A stretch of DNA of 64,000 nucleotides. Origin: Candidatus Wallbacteria bacterium. GTDB taxonomy: Bacteria; Muiribacteriota; UBA6191; JACPRK01. Below the pieces are notes generated by a model. That model had not been told where the DNA came from, searched no databases, and was given only the letters and a program-made list of their open reading frames with translations. Positions 52,320 to 63,600 of this stretch are shown in pieces. The DNA lies in the NCBI GenBank assembly GCA_016213845.1, contig JACQZN010000016.1, forward strand, positions 1-64,000, in the 5' to 3' direction. Each line of letters begins with the position of its first letter. Position 1 is the stretch's first letter. Made by a program: the position numbers and the translations under genes.

Positions 52320-54470
52320 CTATTTCCCCCCTCGCAGCTGCGTGACGTCGAACGGAAGCTTGCGCAGGCGCTTGCCGGTGGCGGCGAAGATGGCGTTGGC
52401 GACGGCGGGGGCGATGGGCGGGGTGCCGGGCTCGCCGATGCCGCCCGGAGCGGCGGTGCTCGGGACGATGTGGACCTCGATGGCGGGCGTCTGGCTCATC
52501 CGCAGGATCTCGTACTCTTCCCAGTTCGACTGCTCGACCCGGCCGTCCTTGATCGTGATGGCGCCGAAGAGCGCGGCCGAAAGACCGAAGATGACCGCGC
52601 TCTGGAGCTGGGCCTCGATCGTGTCGGGGTTGGTGACCTGCCCGCAGTCGACCGCGCAGACGACTCGGTCCACCTTCAGCGTGCCGTCGGCGGCCACGGT
52701 CACCTCGGCGACCTCGGCGACGTAGCTGCCGAAGCAGGTGTGGACGGCCAGTCCCCGGCCGCGGCCGGGCGGCAGCTTGGTGCCCCAGCCGGCCTTTTCG
52801 GCAGCCAGCTCGAGCGCCGCCAGATGGCGCGGGGACTTCTTGGCCAGCAGCTTGCGCCTGAGCTCGAGCGGGTCCTGCTTGGCGGCGTGGGCCAGCTCGT
52901 CCACGAAGCTCTCCACCGCGAAGGCGTTCTGCGAGCTCCCGACGGAGCGCCAGAACCCGACCGGCACGTGCGTGTTCTCCATCACGTAGTCGACCCGCAC
53001 GTCCTTCACCGCGTACGGCAGCTCCTTGGCTCCCTCGACGCTCACGGCGTCGAGCCCATCCTTCACGGTGAACGGCATGACGCGAGTCATGATCGAAGGC
53101 TGCACCACGCGATGATGCCAGGCCACGACGTTCCCCTGGGCGTCGAGGCCGCCCCGGATGCGCCCCAGGTAGGCCGGGCGGTAGAAGTCGTGCTGCATGT
53201 CTTCTTCGCGCGTCCAGAAGACCTTCACGGGCTTGCCAGCCTTCTTCGAGAGCGTCACGGCCTGCACCAGGAAGTCGGTCTCGAACCGCCGGCCGAACCC
53301 GCCGCCCAGGAGCGTCGTGTGGATCTTCACCTTTTCGGGAGGGAGCCCAGCGGCCTGAGCGGCCGTCGCCTGGGCGATCTCCTGGGCCTGCGTGCCCGTC
53401 CAGACCTCGCAGCTATCCGGCTTCACGTCGGCCACGCAGCTCATCGGCTCCATCGTGGCGTGCGCCAGGAACGGCAGCTCGTAGTCGGCCTCGAGCTTCG
53501 TCGCCGCCAGCTTCAGCATGGCCTCCGCGTCGCCCTCTGCGAGCGCGACCGCGGCCTTTTTCGCGAGTGCCTCGCGGAACTGGGTTGCGATGGTATCGCT
53601 CGAAACGCCGTCGGCGGCCGTCTTCGTGAACCGCACGTCCAGCCCCTCCACGCCGGTGACTGCGATGTGCCAGGTCGGAGCCAGCACGGCGACGCCTCCG
53701 GGGATCGCCTCCACGGCCAGCGCCCCTTTCGGCACCGCCAGGGCCTTGAGGTTCTCGACCTCTCCGCCGAAGACCGGCGACATCCGCACGGCAGCGTGCA
53801 GCATTCCGGGCAGCCGCACGTCGCAGGCGAAGACCGCCGTCCCGTCGGTCTTCATCGGGATATCCTTGCGCGGCACGGGCTTGCCGATCTGCTTCCATTC
53901 GGTGGGCGCCTTCAGCTTGGGTGTCTTGGGCGGCGGCAGCTTCGCGGCTTCGGCAGCCAGCTCGCCGTAACCCGCCGACTTGCCGCCCGGACCCAGCACC
54001 TGCCCGTTTTCGGCCCGGCACTCTCCCGCGGGCACTCCCCACTTCTTGGCCGCCGCGGCGATCAGCATTTCGCGCGCGGCCGCGCCGACCTGGCGCAAGC
54101 GCTCCCAGTTGCCGCTGACGCTGGAGCTGCCGCCCGTGATCATGGTGGGATCACCGGGATTCCGGTACTCCGGTCCCGGCGGCGACTGCTCCACGCGCAC
54201 CTTCGACCAGTCGGCCTCCATCTCGTCGGCCACGATCATGGGCAACGCCGAGTAGATGCCCTGGCCCATCTCGGACTTGGCTAGCTGAATGGTCACGGCG
54301 CCGTCGCCCGAGATGCGGAGCCAGGCGTTCACGGTGGTCTCGGCTGCGACGGCGGGTCCGGCTTCGGCCGCGGCGGCGGCGCGGCCGTCGAAGCGCATAT
54401 GGAACCCCAGCAGAAGTGCACTGCCCGAGGCGGAAACTTCCAGGAATCGGCGTCGGCTCAGGGGACTCAT
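52320..54470 (-). CDS. Molybdopterin-binding aldehyde/xanthine-type hydroxylase large subunit (IorB-like)
   Basis: 716 residues with a Tat signal (SRRRFLEVSASGSALLLG). Motifs of the xanthine-oxidase family include QLAKSEMGQGIYSALPMIVA, LLGGGFGRRFETDFLVQA and the catalytic Glu in APGGIGEPGTPP. The fused-domain arrangement and export signal match the isoquinoline 1-oxidoreductase (IorB) type, which uses a membrane cytochrome as acceptor. It oxidises aldehydes or N-heterocycles; the substrate is unknown. The gene follows the 2Fe-2S subunit by three bases. Confidence 0.9.
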   Translation of the reverse strand: MSPLSRRRFLEVSASGSALLLGFHMRFDGRAAAAAEAGPAVAAETTVNAWLRISGDGAVTIQLAKSEMGQGIYSALPMIVADEMEADWSKVRVEQSPPGPEYRNPGDPTMITGGSSSVSGNWERLRQVGAAAREMLIAAAAKKWGVPAGECRAENGQVLGPGGKSAGYGELAAEAAKLPPPKTPKLKAPTEWKQIGKPVPRKDIPMKTDGTAVFACDVRLPGMLHAAVRMSPVFGGEVENLKALAVPKGALAVEAIPGGVAVLAPTWHIAVTGVEGLDVRFTKTAADGVSSDTIATQFREALAKKAAVALAEGDAEAMLKLAATKLEADYELPFLAHATMEPMSCVADVKPDSCEVWTGTQAQEIAQATAAQAAGLPPEKVKIHTTLLGGGFGRRFETDFLVQAVTLSKKAGKPVKVFWTREEDMQHDFYRPAYLGRIRGGLDAQGNVVAWHHRVVQPSIMTRVMPFTVKDGLDAVSVEGAKELPYAVKDVRVDYVMENTHVPVGFWRSVGSSQNAFAVESFVDELAHAAKQDPLELRRKLLAKKSPRHLAALELAAEKAGWGTKLPPGRGRGLAVHTCFGSYVAEVAEVTVAADGTLKVDRVVCAVDCGQVTNPDTIEAQLQSAVIFGLSAALFGAITIKDGRVEQSNWEEYEILRMSQTPAIEVHIVPSTAAPGGIGEPGTPPIAPAVANAIFAATGKRLRKLPFDVTQLRGGK

Positions 54471-54473
54471 CGG

Positions 54474-54950
54474 TTACTTGCCTCCCTTCTGGCGCAGCTC
54501 GGCAGCCGCCTGGTGGATGGCCTTGCGGATGCGCAGGTAGGTCCCGCAGCGGCAGAGCACTCCGGACATGGCGTCGTCGATGTCTGGGTCCGTTGGTTCG
54601 GGCTTGGCCGCCACAAGAGCGGCAGCCGACATCAGCTGTCCCGACTGGCAGTAGCCGCACTGCGGCACTTGCAGGTCGATCCAGGCCTTCTGGAGCGGGT
54701 GGCTACGATCCGCCGACAGCCCCTCGACGGTGGTGATCTTCTTTCCCACGAATGTCGAGACCGCCAGGCTGCAGGAGCGCGCCGCGGCGCCGTCCATCAG
54801 CACCGTGCAGGCCCCGCACTGTCCCATGCCGCACCCGAACTTCGTCCCCATCAGCCCGAGTGTGTCGCGCAGCACATGCACGAGCGGCGTTTCGGGGTCG
54901 ACGTCGGGGCTGTACTCCATTCCATTGATTGTCAGCTTGATCGCGGCCAT
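54474..54950 (-). CDS. 2Fe-2S subunit of the molybdenum hydroxylase (IorA-like)
   Basis: 158 residues. The plant-type 2Fe-2S motif [14 protein letters not shown] is followed by a Cys about 12 residues later, and the second cluster motif is QCGYCQSG with CRCGTY. It shuttles electrons from the molybdenum site of the adjacent large subunit. It has no signal peptide and is presumably exported by hitch-hiking with the Tat-targeted partner. GGGAGGC precedes the start. Confidence 0.93.
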   Translation of the reverse strand: MAAIKLTINGMEYSPDVDPETPLVHVLRDTLGLMGTKFGCGMGQCGACTVLMDGAAARSCSLAVSTFVGKKITTVEGLSADRSHPLQKAWIDLQVPQCGYCQSGQLMSAAALVAAKPEPTDPDIDDAMSGVLCRCGTYLRIRKAIHQAAAELRQKGGK

Positions 54951-54973
54951 CGTTCATCGCCTCCCGGTCGGCC

Positions 54974-54979
54974 AGTATA
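54974..54979 (-). promoter_or_regulatory. Putative -10 of the molybdenum hydroxylase promoter
   Basis: TATACT on the minus strand lies about 24 bases before the start codon, leaving room for the ribosome binding site. No good -35 was found. Confidence 0.4.
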
Positions 54980-55020
54980 CGCGAACACCGGGGACAGTAA
55001 CTGGAGCGGCAGCGCGCTGA

Positions 55021-55078
55021 AATTGGGTCAACTCGACTTGCCCCATTTTCAAATGGGGCAAGTCGAGTTGACCCAATT
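55021..55078. repeat. 28-bp perfect inverted repeat with a two-base loop
   Basis: Arms 55021-55048 and 55051-55078 are exact inverses, beginning AATTGGGTCAACTCGACTTG on either strand. It lies in the 235-base gap between the divergent molybdenum hydroxylase and Kelch genes, outside both genes. It is far longer and closer than typical terminators and lacks a T-run. It may be a REP/MITE-like element or a strong operator or cruciform. Confidence 0.9.
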
Positions 55079-55185
55079 CTTGGGATTGCGCCCGTTGCTT
55101 TGGACGGGTACCGAGGTTACATTCGCATCTGGCTCCGGCCGCGAGGGCGCGTGCCGGGGATGGGCAAGACGACTTTCGCCATCGC

Positions 55186-58100
55186 ATGACGGTAGGTCTC
55201 CGTACGCGCGCGCTGCTCGGCCTGGTCCTGGCATGGGCGGCATGCGGCTTGCCAGTTCGCGCCGGCGAGGGGATGTTCTCCGTCGCGGGCAGCGTGCCTG
55301 CGACGCGCGGCTGGATCCAGCGCGACGCGGCGGCGCCCCCGGCCCGCGAGCTCTCTGCATCGGCCTACGACTCCGCGCGCGCCCAGACCCTGCTCTTCGG
55401 CGGTCGCGACCTCACCCTGACCTTCGACGATACCTGGCTCTGGAACGGGTTCGCCTGGAAGTCGCAGTCTCCTCCCACCAAGCCGTCCCCCCGACATGGA
55501 CACGACCTGGTCGAGGATAGCGGCGGCGGCCTGGCGCTGCTCTTTGGCGGCGATGACGGCACGGGGACCCGCCTGGGGGACACCTGGCTCTGGAACGGTA
55601 CGACCTGGGCCCAGCAGACGCCGCTCTCCTCGCCATCGGCCCGCAAGAGTTCTCGCCTGGTCTACGATTCCCGCAGGCAGCGCGTCGTACTCTTCGGCGG
55701 CGACACCGATTCGGGGCGCGCGGCCGACACCTGGGAATGGAACGGCACCGACTGGGCGCAACAGTCGACCGCCACGTCCCCGCCCCCGCTCGAGCTGCAC
55801 GCGCTTGCCTACGACGCCAGCCGGGGCGTGACCGTGCTCTTCGGAGGCAAGGACACCGATTCCTCCGAGATCTCGCAGACCTGGGAGTACGACGGCGCCA
55901 ACTGGAATTTGCGGACCCCGGCGACCGCGCCCCCGGCCCGCAAGGGCGCCCGCATGGTCTTCGACTCGCTTCGAGGCGTGACGGTCCTGTACGGCGGGTT
56001 CGAGACCGGCCCGGGACGACTCTCCGACACCTGGGAGTGGGACGGCTCGAACTGGAAGGAGCGTTTTGCTCCAGCCAGTCCGGATGCTCTCATGGACCAC
56101 GCGCTGACCTACGATCGCATCCGTGGCCGGCTGGTCCTCCACGGCGGGACCGACGCCAGCGGAGCATCGCGCGGCCACACGTGGGAGTATGACGGTCTGG
56201 GCTGGACGAAGGTCGGCGAACTATTCACGAATCCTCCAGTCCGGGGCCGCCACGACCTGGCCTACGACTCCGTCCGCCGGCGGACCGTGCTCTTCGGCGG
56301 CAAGACGGGCACCACGTTCCGGGACGACACCTGGGAGTGGGACGGCGTCTCGTGGACGCAGCTCAGCCCGTCCACCCGACCGGGCCAGCGCGACTCCCAC
56401 CGGATGACCTACTTCCGCCGCTCGGGCGAGACGCTCTACTTCGGCGGCGTCGACGTCGGCGATATGACCACGAGCGAAACATGGGTCTGGACCGGTTCGG
56501 ACTGGGTCCAGAAGTCTCCAGCGACTTCGCCGGGCCCCCGTCGCGACCACAGTCTGACGTTCGATCCCTCGAGAGGCACCGCGCTCTTCTTCGGCGGCCA
56601 CGACGGCAGCGGCTATCGGCAGGACACCTGGGAGTGGAACGGGCTCAACTGGGTCCAGCGGACTCCGTCGACCCAGCCGTCCCAGCGCCAGGGGCACGGC
56701 GTGGCCTACGACAGCTCCCGGCGCAAGGCTGTCCTCTTCGGCGGCTTCGACGACACCATCCTGGGGCAGACCTGGGAGTGGGACGGCACGGACTGGGCGC
56801 AGCTTTCGCCGGCCAATGCTCCGCCGGACCAGCTCGACCACCAGATGGTGTTCGACTCTTTCCGTAAGAAGACGTTCCTCTTCCCGGGCGATGGCGGCGT
56901 GGAGCGCTACTGGGAGTGGGACGGAACGAACTGGTCGGAGCTGACTTTTGCCGGCGGCCGGCCCACGGACCGCTACGCCGCCGGCCTGGTCTACGACGAA
57001 CGCCGCCAGCGAGTGGTCCTCTTCGCCGGTCTTTCCGAGATCGACACGAACGACACCTGGGAGCTGCCCTCGGACTCGCCGCCCTCCGTGACGGCCACCT
57101 TCTCGCCTGCCTCGCCGCTCGGCTCCGAGGCCGTGACGCTGAAGGCCCACGCGACCGACACCGACGGCGACACGCTCGCCTTCCGGTGGACCCAGACCAG
57201 CGGCCCCGCGGTGACCCTCTCGAACCGCTTCTCGGCCATCGCCACGTTTGCGACGACCGTGCCGGGCGAGTACGGGTTTCTGCTCGGTGTCTGGGACGGT
57301 CACGAGGGCTGGGCCTATGCCAGCGCCAAGGTGACCGTGCTCTCTGCGGACAACGCCTTCGAGGACGCGCCGTCGGTGCCGGGCGAGCGCACCTGGGTGC
57401 GGCGCGATGCTCCGGTCCCGTTCGCGCGCGAGAACCCGTCGGCGGCCTTCGACCTGCGCCGCGGCCGCACCATCCTCTACGGCGGCGCCAACTCCTCGGC
57501 CGTCTCCACGGACGAGACCTGGAGCTGGGACGGGTTCGCCTGGAAGCCCCAGTCCCTGCCGTCCTCGCCGCCGGCCCGCAACCAGGCCGCGACCGCCTAT
57601 GATGCAGCGCGTCACAAGACCGTGATCTTCGGCGGCCACGACGGGTCGCGCAGCCTGACCGAGACCTGGGAGCTCGACGCGGCCGGGTGGGTGCAGAAGA
57701 TCCCGGCGACCTCTCCACCGGCCAGACGGCTGGCCGGCATGGCGTTCGACGCGTCGCGATCGAAGCTCGTGATGTTCGGCGGCCACGATGGCTCCAACTA
57801 CCTGGGCGACACCTGGGAGTGGGATGGGACCTCGTGGCTGCAGCGGTTCCCCGGGAGTGCTCCGGATGCCCGCTACGAGCACGGGATGGCATACGACCCG
57901 GTACGTCGCACGGTGTTGCTCTTCGGCGGAGCCAACGCTAGCGGGCCGTTCGCCGACACCTGGGAGTGGAACGGGACCACCTGGAGCCCGATCGCGGTCG
58001 ACGGCTCGCCTGCCGCTCGCTCGGCCTTCGGGCTGGCGACCGACCTGCGCCGCAGGCGGCTGGTGCTCTTCGGCGGGTACAACGGCTTCGGCGACACCTG

Positions 58101-60663
58101 GGAGTGGGACGGCGTGGTCTGGAGCAACAAGACGCCGGCCTCGGGACCGCCGGCCCGCACGCGTCATCCGCTCGTCTACGACGCCGTCCGGGGCAAGACC
58201 GTGCTCTTCAGCGGGAACCAGTTCGGATTCTTCGACGACGACACCTGGGAGTGGGACGGGACGGCCTGGACGAAGGTCTCCGACGGCGTGGCGGCGCCGC
58301 CGGCCCGCCGCCAGTACGCGATGGCCTACGACTCGACGCGCAAACGCGTGACGATGACCGGCGGCGACGCCGGCAGCTCTCCGCTCTCGGGCACCTTCGC
58401 CTGGGACAGCGTCGGCTGGACGAACCTGTCGACCGACCCGGTGCCCTTGCGCTCGCGCGTCAACGGCGCCTTCGATCCCGCCCGGCAGCGGATCGTCACC
58501 TTTGGCGGCGACGCGGGCGGCTCGGCATTGGGCGACACCGAGGAGTTCGACGGCACGTCCTGGATCGACAGCACGCCTGGCTCCAGTCCGACCACGCGCT
58601 GGGACGCGCCCCTGGTGCACGACTCGGCGCGCGGCCGCGTGCTGCTCTTCTCGGGCGATCCGAACGGGCCCGCGGCCAACGACACCTGGAGCTGGAGCGG
58701 CGGAGCCTGGAGTCAGCTCACCCCTCTCACGAGCCCGCCGGAGCGCCGGCTGCACCAGCTCTCTTACGATTCCGCACGCGACCGCGTCGTGCTGTTCGGC
58801 GGTATCGACCGGAGCAACGTCGAGACCACGGACACCTGGGAATTCGACGGCGCCAACTGGCTGGCCCAGACTCCGACCACCCGCCCGACGGCCAACCGGC
58901 AGTACGGGATGGCCTACGACCCCGTGCGGCAGCGGACGGTGCTCTTCGGCGGCAACGATGGCACTGGCAGCGGCCTTCAGAACGAGACCTGGGAGTGGGA
59001 CGGAAGCGCCTGGGTGAAGCTGGATCTCTCAGCGTTGCCCTCGGCCCGCAGCGGCCACCGGATGGTGTACGACTCCGGGCGCAAGCGGATGGTGCTGTTC
59101 GGCGGTGAAGGAGCCGATTCCTCCTTCCTGTCGGATACCTGGGAGCTGCCCTCGAACACGCCGCCGTTGCTGGCGTCGGCCGTGTTCACTCCGGCCGCCG
59201 CTCCGCAGACGGGCGAGCTGGTGACCCTTTCGGCGACGGCGACGGACGCCGACGGAGACGTCCTGACCTACCGGTGGGTCCAGACGTTCGGCCCCGCAGG
59301 CGCGCTTTCGTCCGCCCAAAACTCCTCGGCGACGTTTTCGAGTCCTTTGCCGGGGAAGTACGGCTTCCAGGTGACGGTCGCCGACGGGCAGGGCGGGTTC
59401 GATTTCGCCACGAGGATCATCGAGATCCGGCAGAAGGAGGAGCCGTTCGAGCAGACGGGGAACGCCGGGCCGGCAGGCCGGACCTGGGTCCGGCGCGACA
59501 CCGCGTTGCCGGTCGCGCGGGTCGATCACGCCGTCGCCCAGGACCTGGCGCGCGGCCGCCTCGTGCTCTTCGGCGGGGCTTCCGACGGCGGGGCCTCCAC
59601 GCGGTACGGGGACACCTGGACCTGGGACGGGACGAGCTGGAGCGAGATCGTGACGGCGACGGCCCCGTCCCCGCGGCGCTTCCACTCGATGGCCTATGAC
59701 GCCGCGCGTCAAAAGGTCGTCCTGTTCGGCGGTGACGACGCCACCGGGTTCAAGGGCGATACCTGGGAGTGGAACGGCTCGGGCTGGACCGAGCGCTCCG
59801 TTGCGACCTCGCCGTCCGCGCGCCAGTCGCCTGCGATGGCGTTCGACCGTGCGCGCAGCAAGATCGTGCTCTTCCGCCGACCCGGAGGCTGGTCCTCTTC
59901 GGCGGCTCCGGGGCCCTGGATCTCTTGCGCGACACCTGGACGTTCGACGGGACAGCCTGGCTCCAGAGCTTCCCCGAATCCGTGCCCACCTCTCGCGCCT
60001 TCTTCGCGATGGCGGAGGATGCCAGACGCGGCAAGGTCGTGCTCTTTGGCGGATCCGCCAGCGGATCGGTCTACTCGACGGAGACCTGGGAGTGGGACGG
60101 CGGCCTGTGGATGGACGTCTCGCCCGCGACGGGTCCCCCTGGCCGCGAACGCCACGGACTGGCCTTCGACCCCGTGCGCAACCGCACCACGCTCTTTGGC
60201 GGCTTCCCCGGCGGCGCCGATCTCCTGCAGGACACCTGGGAGTTCGACGGCTCGAGCTGGAAGGCCGCGAGCGCGCCGTTCGTCAGCCCGCCAGGCCGCG
60301 TCGGTACCGAGATGGCCTACGATCCGGTGCGCAAGCAGTCTGTCCTCTTCGGAGGCTTCACCACCGCCAACTCCGACGACACCTGGCTCTGGGACGGTAC
60401 CGGCTGGGCGAACCCCAGCCCCGCCGGCAAGCCCGGCATCCGGACGAACCACCGCATGGTTTTCCGCCAAGATCTCGCCAAGCTTCTCCTGTTCGGCGGC
60501 GACCTTGGCGGGACCCGCTACCAGGACACCTGGAGCTGGGATGGAACCACCTGGGCCGATCTCCGCCCCGCGACGGACCCTCCGGCCCGCGCTTTCCACG
60601 TTCTCTCGCACGACCCGGCCACGTCACGTTCCATTCTCTTCGGCGGATCGACGACCTCCGTAG
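55186..60663 (+). CDS. Giant secreted Kelch/PKD protein, 5' part (frameshifted)
   Basis: A signal peptide (ALLGLVLAWAACGLPVRA) starts the protein. It is built from about 50-residue Kelch/beta-propeller-like units with the repeated signature VLFGG...DTWEWDG, interrupted by PKD/cadherin-like domains at roughly 57085-57350 and 59155-59440. Each block restarts with RTWVRRDxxxP. This frame carries units up to about 59880 (about residue 1565). The remaining sequence to the stop at 60663 no longer looks like the repeats, which continue in another frame from 59883. The result is a frameshift. The product is probably an extracellular or surface adhesive or matrix protein. Confidence 0.8.
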   Translation: MTVGLRTRALLGLVLAWAACGLPVRAGEGMFSVAGSVPATRGWIQRDAAAPPARELSASAYDSARAQTLLFGGRDLTLTFDDTWLWNGFAWKSQSPPTKPSPRHGHDLVEDSGGGLALLFGGDDGTGTRLGDTWLWNGTTWAQQTPLSSPSARKSSRLVYDSRRQRVVLFGGDTDSGRAADTWEWNGTDWAQQSTATSPPPLELHALAYDASRGVTVLFGGKDTDSSEISQTWEYDGANWNLRTPATAPPARKGARMVFDSLRGVTVLYGGFETGPGRLSDTWEWDGSNWKERFAPASPDALMDHALTYDRIRGRLVLHGGTDASGASRGHTWEYDGLGWTKVGELFTNPPVRGRHDLAYDSVRRRTVLFGGKTGTTFRDDTWEWDGVSWTQLSPSTRPGQRDSHRMTYFRRSGETLYFGGVDVGDMTTSETWVWTGSDWVQKSPATSPGPRRDHSLTFDPSRGTALFFGGHDGSGYRQDTWEWNGLNWVQRTPSTQPSQRQGHGVAYDSSRRKAVLFGGFDDTILGQTWEWDGTDWAQLSPANAPPDQLDHQMVFDSFRKKTFLFPGDGGVERYWEWDGTNWSELTFAGGRPTDRYAAGLVYDERRQRVVLFAGLSEIDTNDTWELPSDSPPSVTATFSPASPLGSEAVTLKAHATDTDGDTLAFRWTQTSGPAVTLSNRFSAIATFATTVPGEYGFLLGVWDGHEGWAYASAKVTVLSADNAFEDAPSVPGERTWVRRDAPVPFARENPSAAFDLRRGRTILYGGANSSAVSTDETWSWDGFAWKPQSLPSSPPARNQAATAYDAARHKTVIFGGHDGSRSLTETWELDAAGWVQKIPATSPPARRLAGMAFDASRSKLVMFGGHDGSNYLGDTWEWDGTSWLQRFPGSAPDARYEHGMAYDPVRRTVLLFGGANASGPFADTWEWNGTTWSPIAVDGSPAARSAFGLATDLRRRRLVLFGGYNGFGDTWEWDGVVWSNKTPASGPPARTRHPLVYDAVRGKTVLFSGNQFGFFDDDTWEWDGTAWTKVSDGVAAPPARRQYAMAYDSTRKRVTMTGGDAGSSPLSGTFAWDSVGWTNLSTDPVPLRSRVNGAFDPARQRIVTFGGDAGGSALGDTEEFDGTSWIDSTPGSSPTTRWDAPLVHDSARGRVLLFSGDPNGPAANDTWSWSGGAWSQLTPLTSPPERRLHQLSYDSARDRVVLFGGIDRSNVETTDTWEFDGANWLAQTPTTRPTANRQYGMAYDPVRQRTVLFGGNDGTGSGLQNETWEWDGSAWVKLDLSALPSARSGHRMVYDSGRKRMVLFGGEGADSSFLSDTWELPSNTPPLLASAVFTPAAAPQTGELVTLSATATDADGDVLTYRWVQTFGPAGALSSAQNSSATFSSPLPGKYGFQVTVADGQGGFDFATRIIEIRQKEEPFEQTGNAGPAGRTWVRRDTALPVARVDHAVAQDLARGRLVLFGGASDGGASTRYGDTWTWDGTSWSEIVTATAPSPRRFHSMAYDAARQKVVLFGGDDATGFKGDTWEWNGSGWTERSVATSPSARQSPAMAFDRARSKIVLFRRPGGWSSSAAPGPWISCATPGRSTGQPGSRASPNPCPPLAPSSRWRRMPDAARSCSLADPPADRSTRRRPGSGTAACGWTSRPRRVPLAANATDWPSTPCATAPRSLAASPAAPISCRTPGSSTARAGRPRARRSSARQAASVPRWPTIRCASSLSSSEASPPPTPTTPGSGTVPAGRTPAPPASPASGRTTAWFSAKISPSFSCSAATLAGPATRTPGAGMEPPGPISAPRRTLRPALSTFSRTTRPRHVPFSSADRRPP

Positions 60664-63600
60664 TCGCCGATACCTGGGTCTACACGGGCGGTGACTGGCG
60701 GAACGTCACGCCCGGCTCGGGGAACCCGTTCGGGCGCTCGGAAGCCGCGATGGCCCACGATCCGGACGGCGGCCGCGAGCTGCTCTTCGGCGGCGAAAAC
60801 TCCGGTGCCTTCGCTCTGTCCGACACCTGGCAGTGGACCGGCACCGGCTGGAGCCAGCTCGCGCCGGCCCACGCGCCCGCAAATCGCAAGCAGCACCGCA
60901 TGGTCCACGACGCCTTCCGAGGACGGCTCGTGCTCTTCGGTGGCAAGACCGACGCCGGCACCGCGCTTGGCGACACCTGGGAATTCGACGGCACCGACTG
61001 GACCGAGCTCGTGCTGGCGACCTCGCCTTCCGCGCGCGCCGACGGATTCGCGATGGCCTACGATTCCTCCCGCCGTCGCGTCCTGCTCTTCGGCGGCTCG
61101 GCGAACCTGACGGACACCTGGGAGCTGCCCTCCAACTCCCCGCCCGCCGTCTTCTCGGCCACCGCTTCACCCGCGCCGGCGCAGGTGAACCGCGTCATCC
61201 AGCTCGCTGCCTCGGCCTCCGATCCCGACGGCAAGCCGCTAGTCTACCGCTGGCTGCAAACTTACGGTTCCGCCGTCGCCATCGCCTCTTCCACTTCGGC
61301 CGCCGCCAGCTTCACGGCCACGGTTTCTGGTGAGTACGGTTTCCTGGCTGCCGTCGAGGACGGCGACGGCGGCGCTGCCTTCGCGCTCACCTCCATCACC
61401 GTGGGCCTGCCCGCGCAGCTCGCTATCGGCACCATCGACGCCGTCCCCGACTTCGTTAGCCTGGGCCAGACGGGCGCTATCGTGCGCGTGCCGATCTCCA
61501 ACACGGGCGGCGCCCCGGCCCGCATCACCGCTGCCTCGCTCGCCTTCACTCCGAGCGCCACCGGATTCACCTTCCTGGGCGATCCGGGCAATGTCTCCAC
61601 GCTGGCCGCCGGCGCCTCTGCCGTCCTCACGTTTTCCGTCGACATCGGCTCGGCGGCGGCCCTGGGTCTGACGACCATCGACTGCAACGTCGTGGCGGAG
61701 GATGCCGTTTCGGGCGCCGGGGCCTCGGACCCGACCGGGCCGGACGCGCTCGATGACTGGACCGTGCAGCGTCGGGCGGCCCTGGATACGCTGGTGGTCG
61801 ACGCTACCGCTTCCAGCGTCGTGCGCGGCGAGTCCGGCAAGCCGGTCACGCTCTCCGTCCGCAACACCGGCGAGGCCACCGCCAACGTGACGGGTGTTGC
61901 GCTCACCTTCAACGGCGCCCAGGCTGGATACCTGGTCGTGCCCTCGGGGACCAACCCGCTCACGATCTCCGGGGGCGTGACCGAGACCTTCGTCTTCGAC
62001 GTTGCGATACAGCCCGCGGCCGCTCCTGGGCCGACGACGATCGACGCCACGGTCACCGCGGTCGACGCCAACAGCGCCGCGCCCGCCGGCGACACGACGG
62101 GCGCGCTCACGACCGATTCCTGGACGGTCCTCCGGGAGGCGCGTCTGGAGCTTCGCAGAGTCTCGGTCCAGCCCAGCTCGGTCACCCGAGGCGACAGCGT
62201 CACCGGCCTCGAGCTGGTCGTCGAGAACACGGGCGAATCCGCCGCGAGCGTCACCAGCGCCACGCTGAGCTTCGGCGCGGGCGGGCCGGGGTACGCCATC
62301 GCGCGCACCGATCCGGTGAGCTCCGTGCTGCCGTCGGAGCAGGCCACCTTCGTCTTCAACGTGGACGTCGGGTTAGACGCCCCGGTCGGCCTGACCGTGA
62401 TCGACGGGTTCGTGGCGGGGGTCGACTCCTCCGGCAGTGGGCTCATCACCTCCGATTCCTCGGCCGACGTGACCGACAGCTGGACAGTGGCGGCCGTTCC
62501 CGCCGCGTTGCGGGTGCTGGAGATTGACGCGGCGCCCAACGGCGTTGAGCGCGGCCAGTCGGGCGTCACGGTGAGGATGTTCGTCAAGAACACCGGTCAG
62601 AACCCGGCGTCGCTGACGACGGCCACGCTCTCCTTCAACGGCGGGACCGCGGGCTACGTCTCCGCGCCCGCCATGTCGCCCCCCTCGTCGATTGCCGGCG
62701 GCAGCACGGTGGAGCTCGACTTCTCGGTATCTGTAGACTCGAACGCTCCGTTGGGGCGAACGACTCTCGATGGAGCTGTGACCGGCGTCGATCAGGTCAC
62801 CACGGCCGGTCTCTCCGACTCCGACGGGGCCGACGAGCCGGACCTCTGGACGGTCACGGGCGCGGCGGCGGCGGTTTCGGCGGGCCAGAGCCTGCCCGCC
62901 ACGCGGAGCTGGGTGCGGCGCGATTCGCCCATGCCCGGGTCCAGGCAGTATGCGCGGTCGGTCTACGACGCCAAGCGCGGGCGCGTGGTGCTCTTCGGGG
63001 GCGAAAACCTGGGGACGCCGCTGGGCGACAGCTGGGAGTGGGACGGACTGGTTTGGCGCGAGCCCGTGCTGGCGGCCGGCCCTTCGGCCCGGAGCAAGAT
63101 GGCCTTCGCCTTCGACGAATCCCGGAAGGTGGCCGTGCTCTTTGGAGGTACGGCCAACGGGACCACCGCGCTCGGTGAGACCTGGGAGTACGACGGCTCC
63201 GCCTGGACGCAGAAGTCGCCGGCGACCTCGCCTCAGGCGCTGGCCGGGGCTGCAATGGCCTACGATCCGGCCCGCAAGGTCGTGCTGCTGTTTGGCGGCG
63301 CGCCGCTGCCGGCTGCGCCGGTTGCCGAGACCTGGGAGTGGAACGGGACCAACTGGAGCCAGCGAACGCCCGCGAGCAGCCCGCCAGCGCGCAAGCTTCA
63401 TGCGATGGCGGCCGACCCGGCGCGCAACCGGGTGGTGCTCTTCGGCGGTTCCGGCGGTTCCGGGGCGGCGCTGGGCGATACCTGGGCCTGGGACGGTACG
63501 GGCTGGAGCGATATCTCGCCCGCGACCGGGCCCTCCAACCGTCGGGGCGCCGAGCTGGTGCACGACGCGTTTGCGGGCAGGCTGGTCCTCTTCGGCGGCG

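Noticed and set aside
59696-60694. Separate gene in a third frame of the Kelch region
   Set aside because: Arg/Ser/Gly-rich shadow of the Kelch repeats; Kelch motifs are found only in the frames described for 55186 and 59883.
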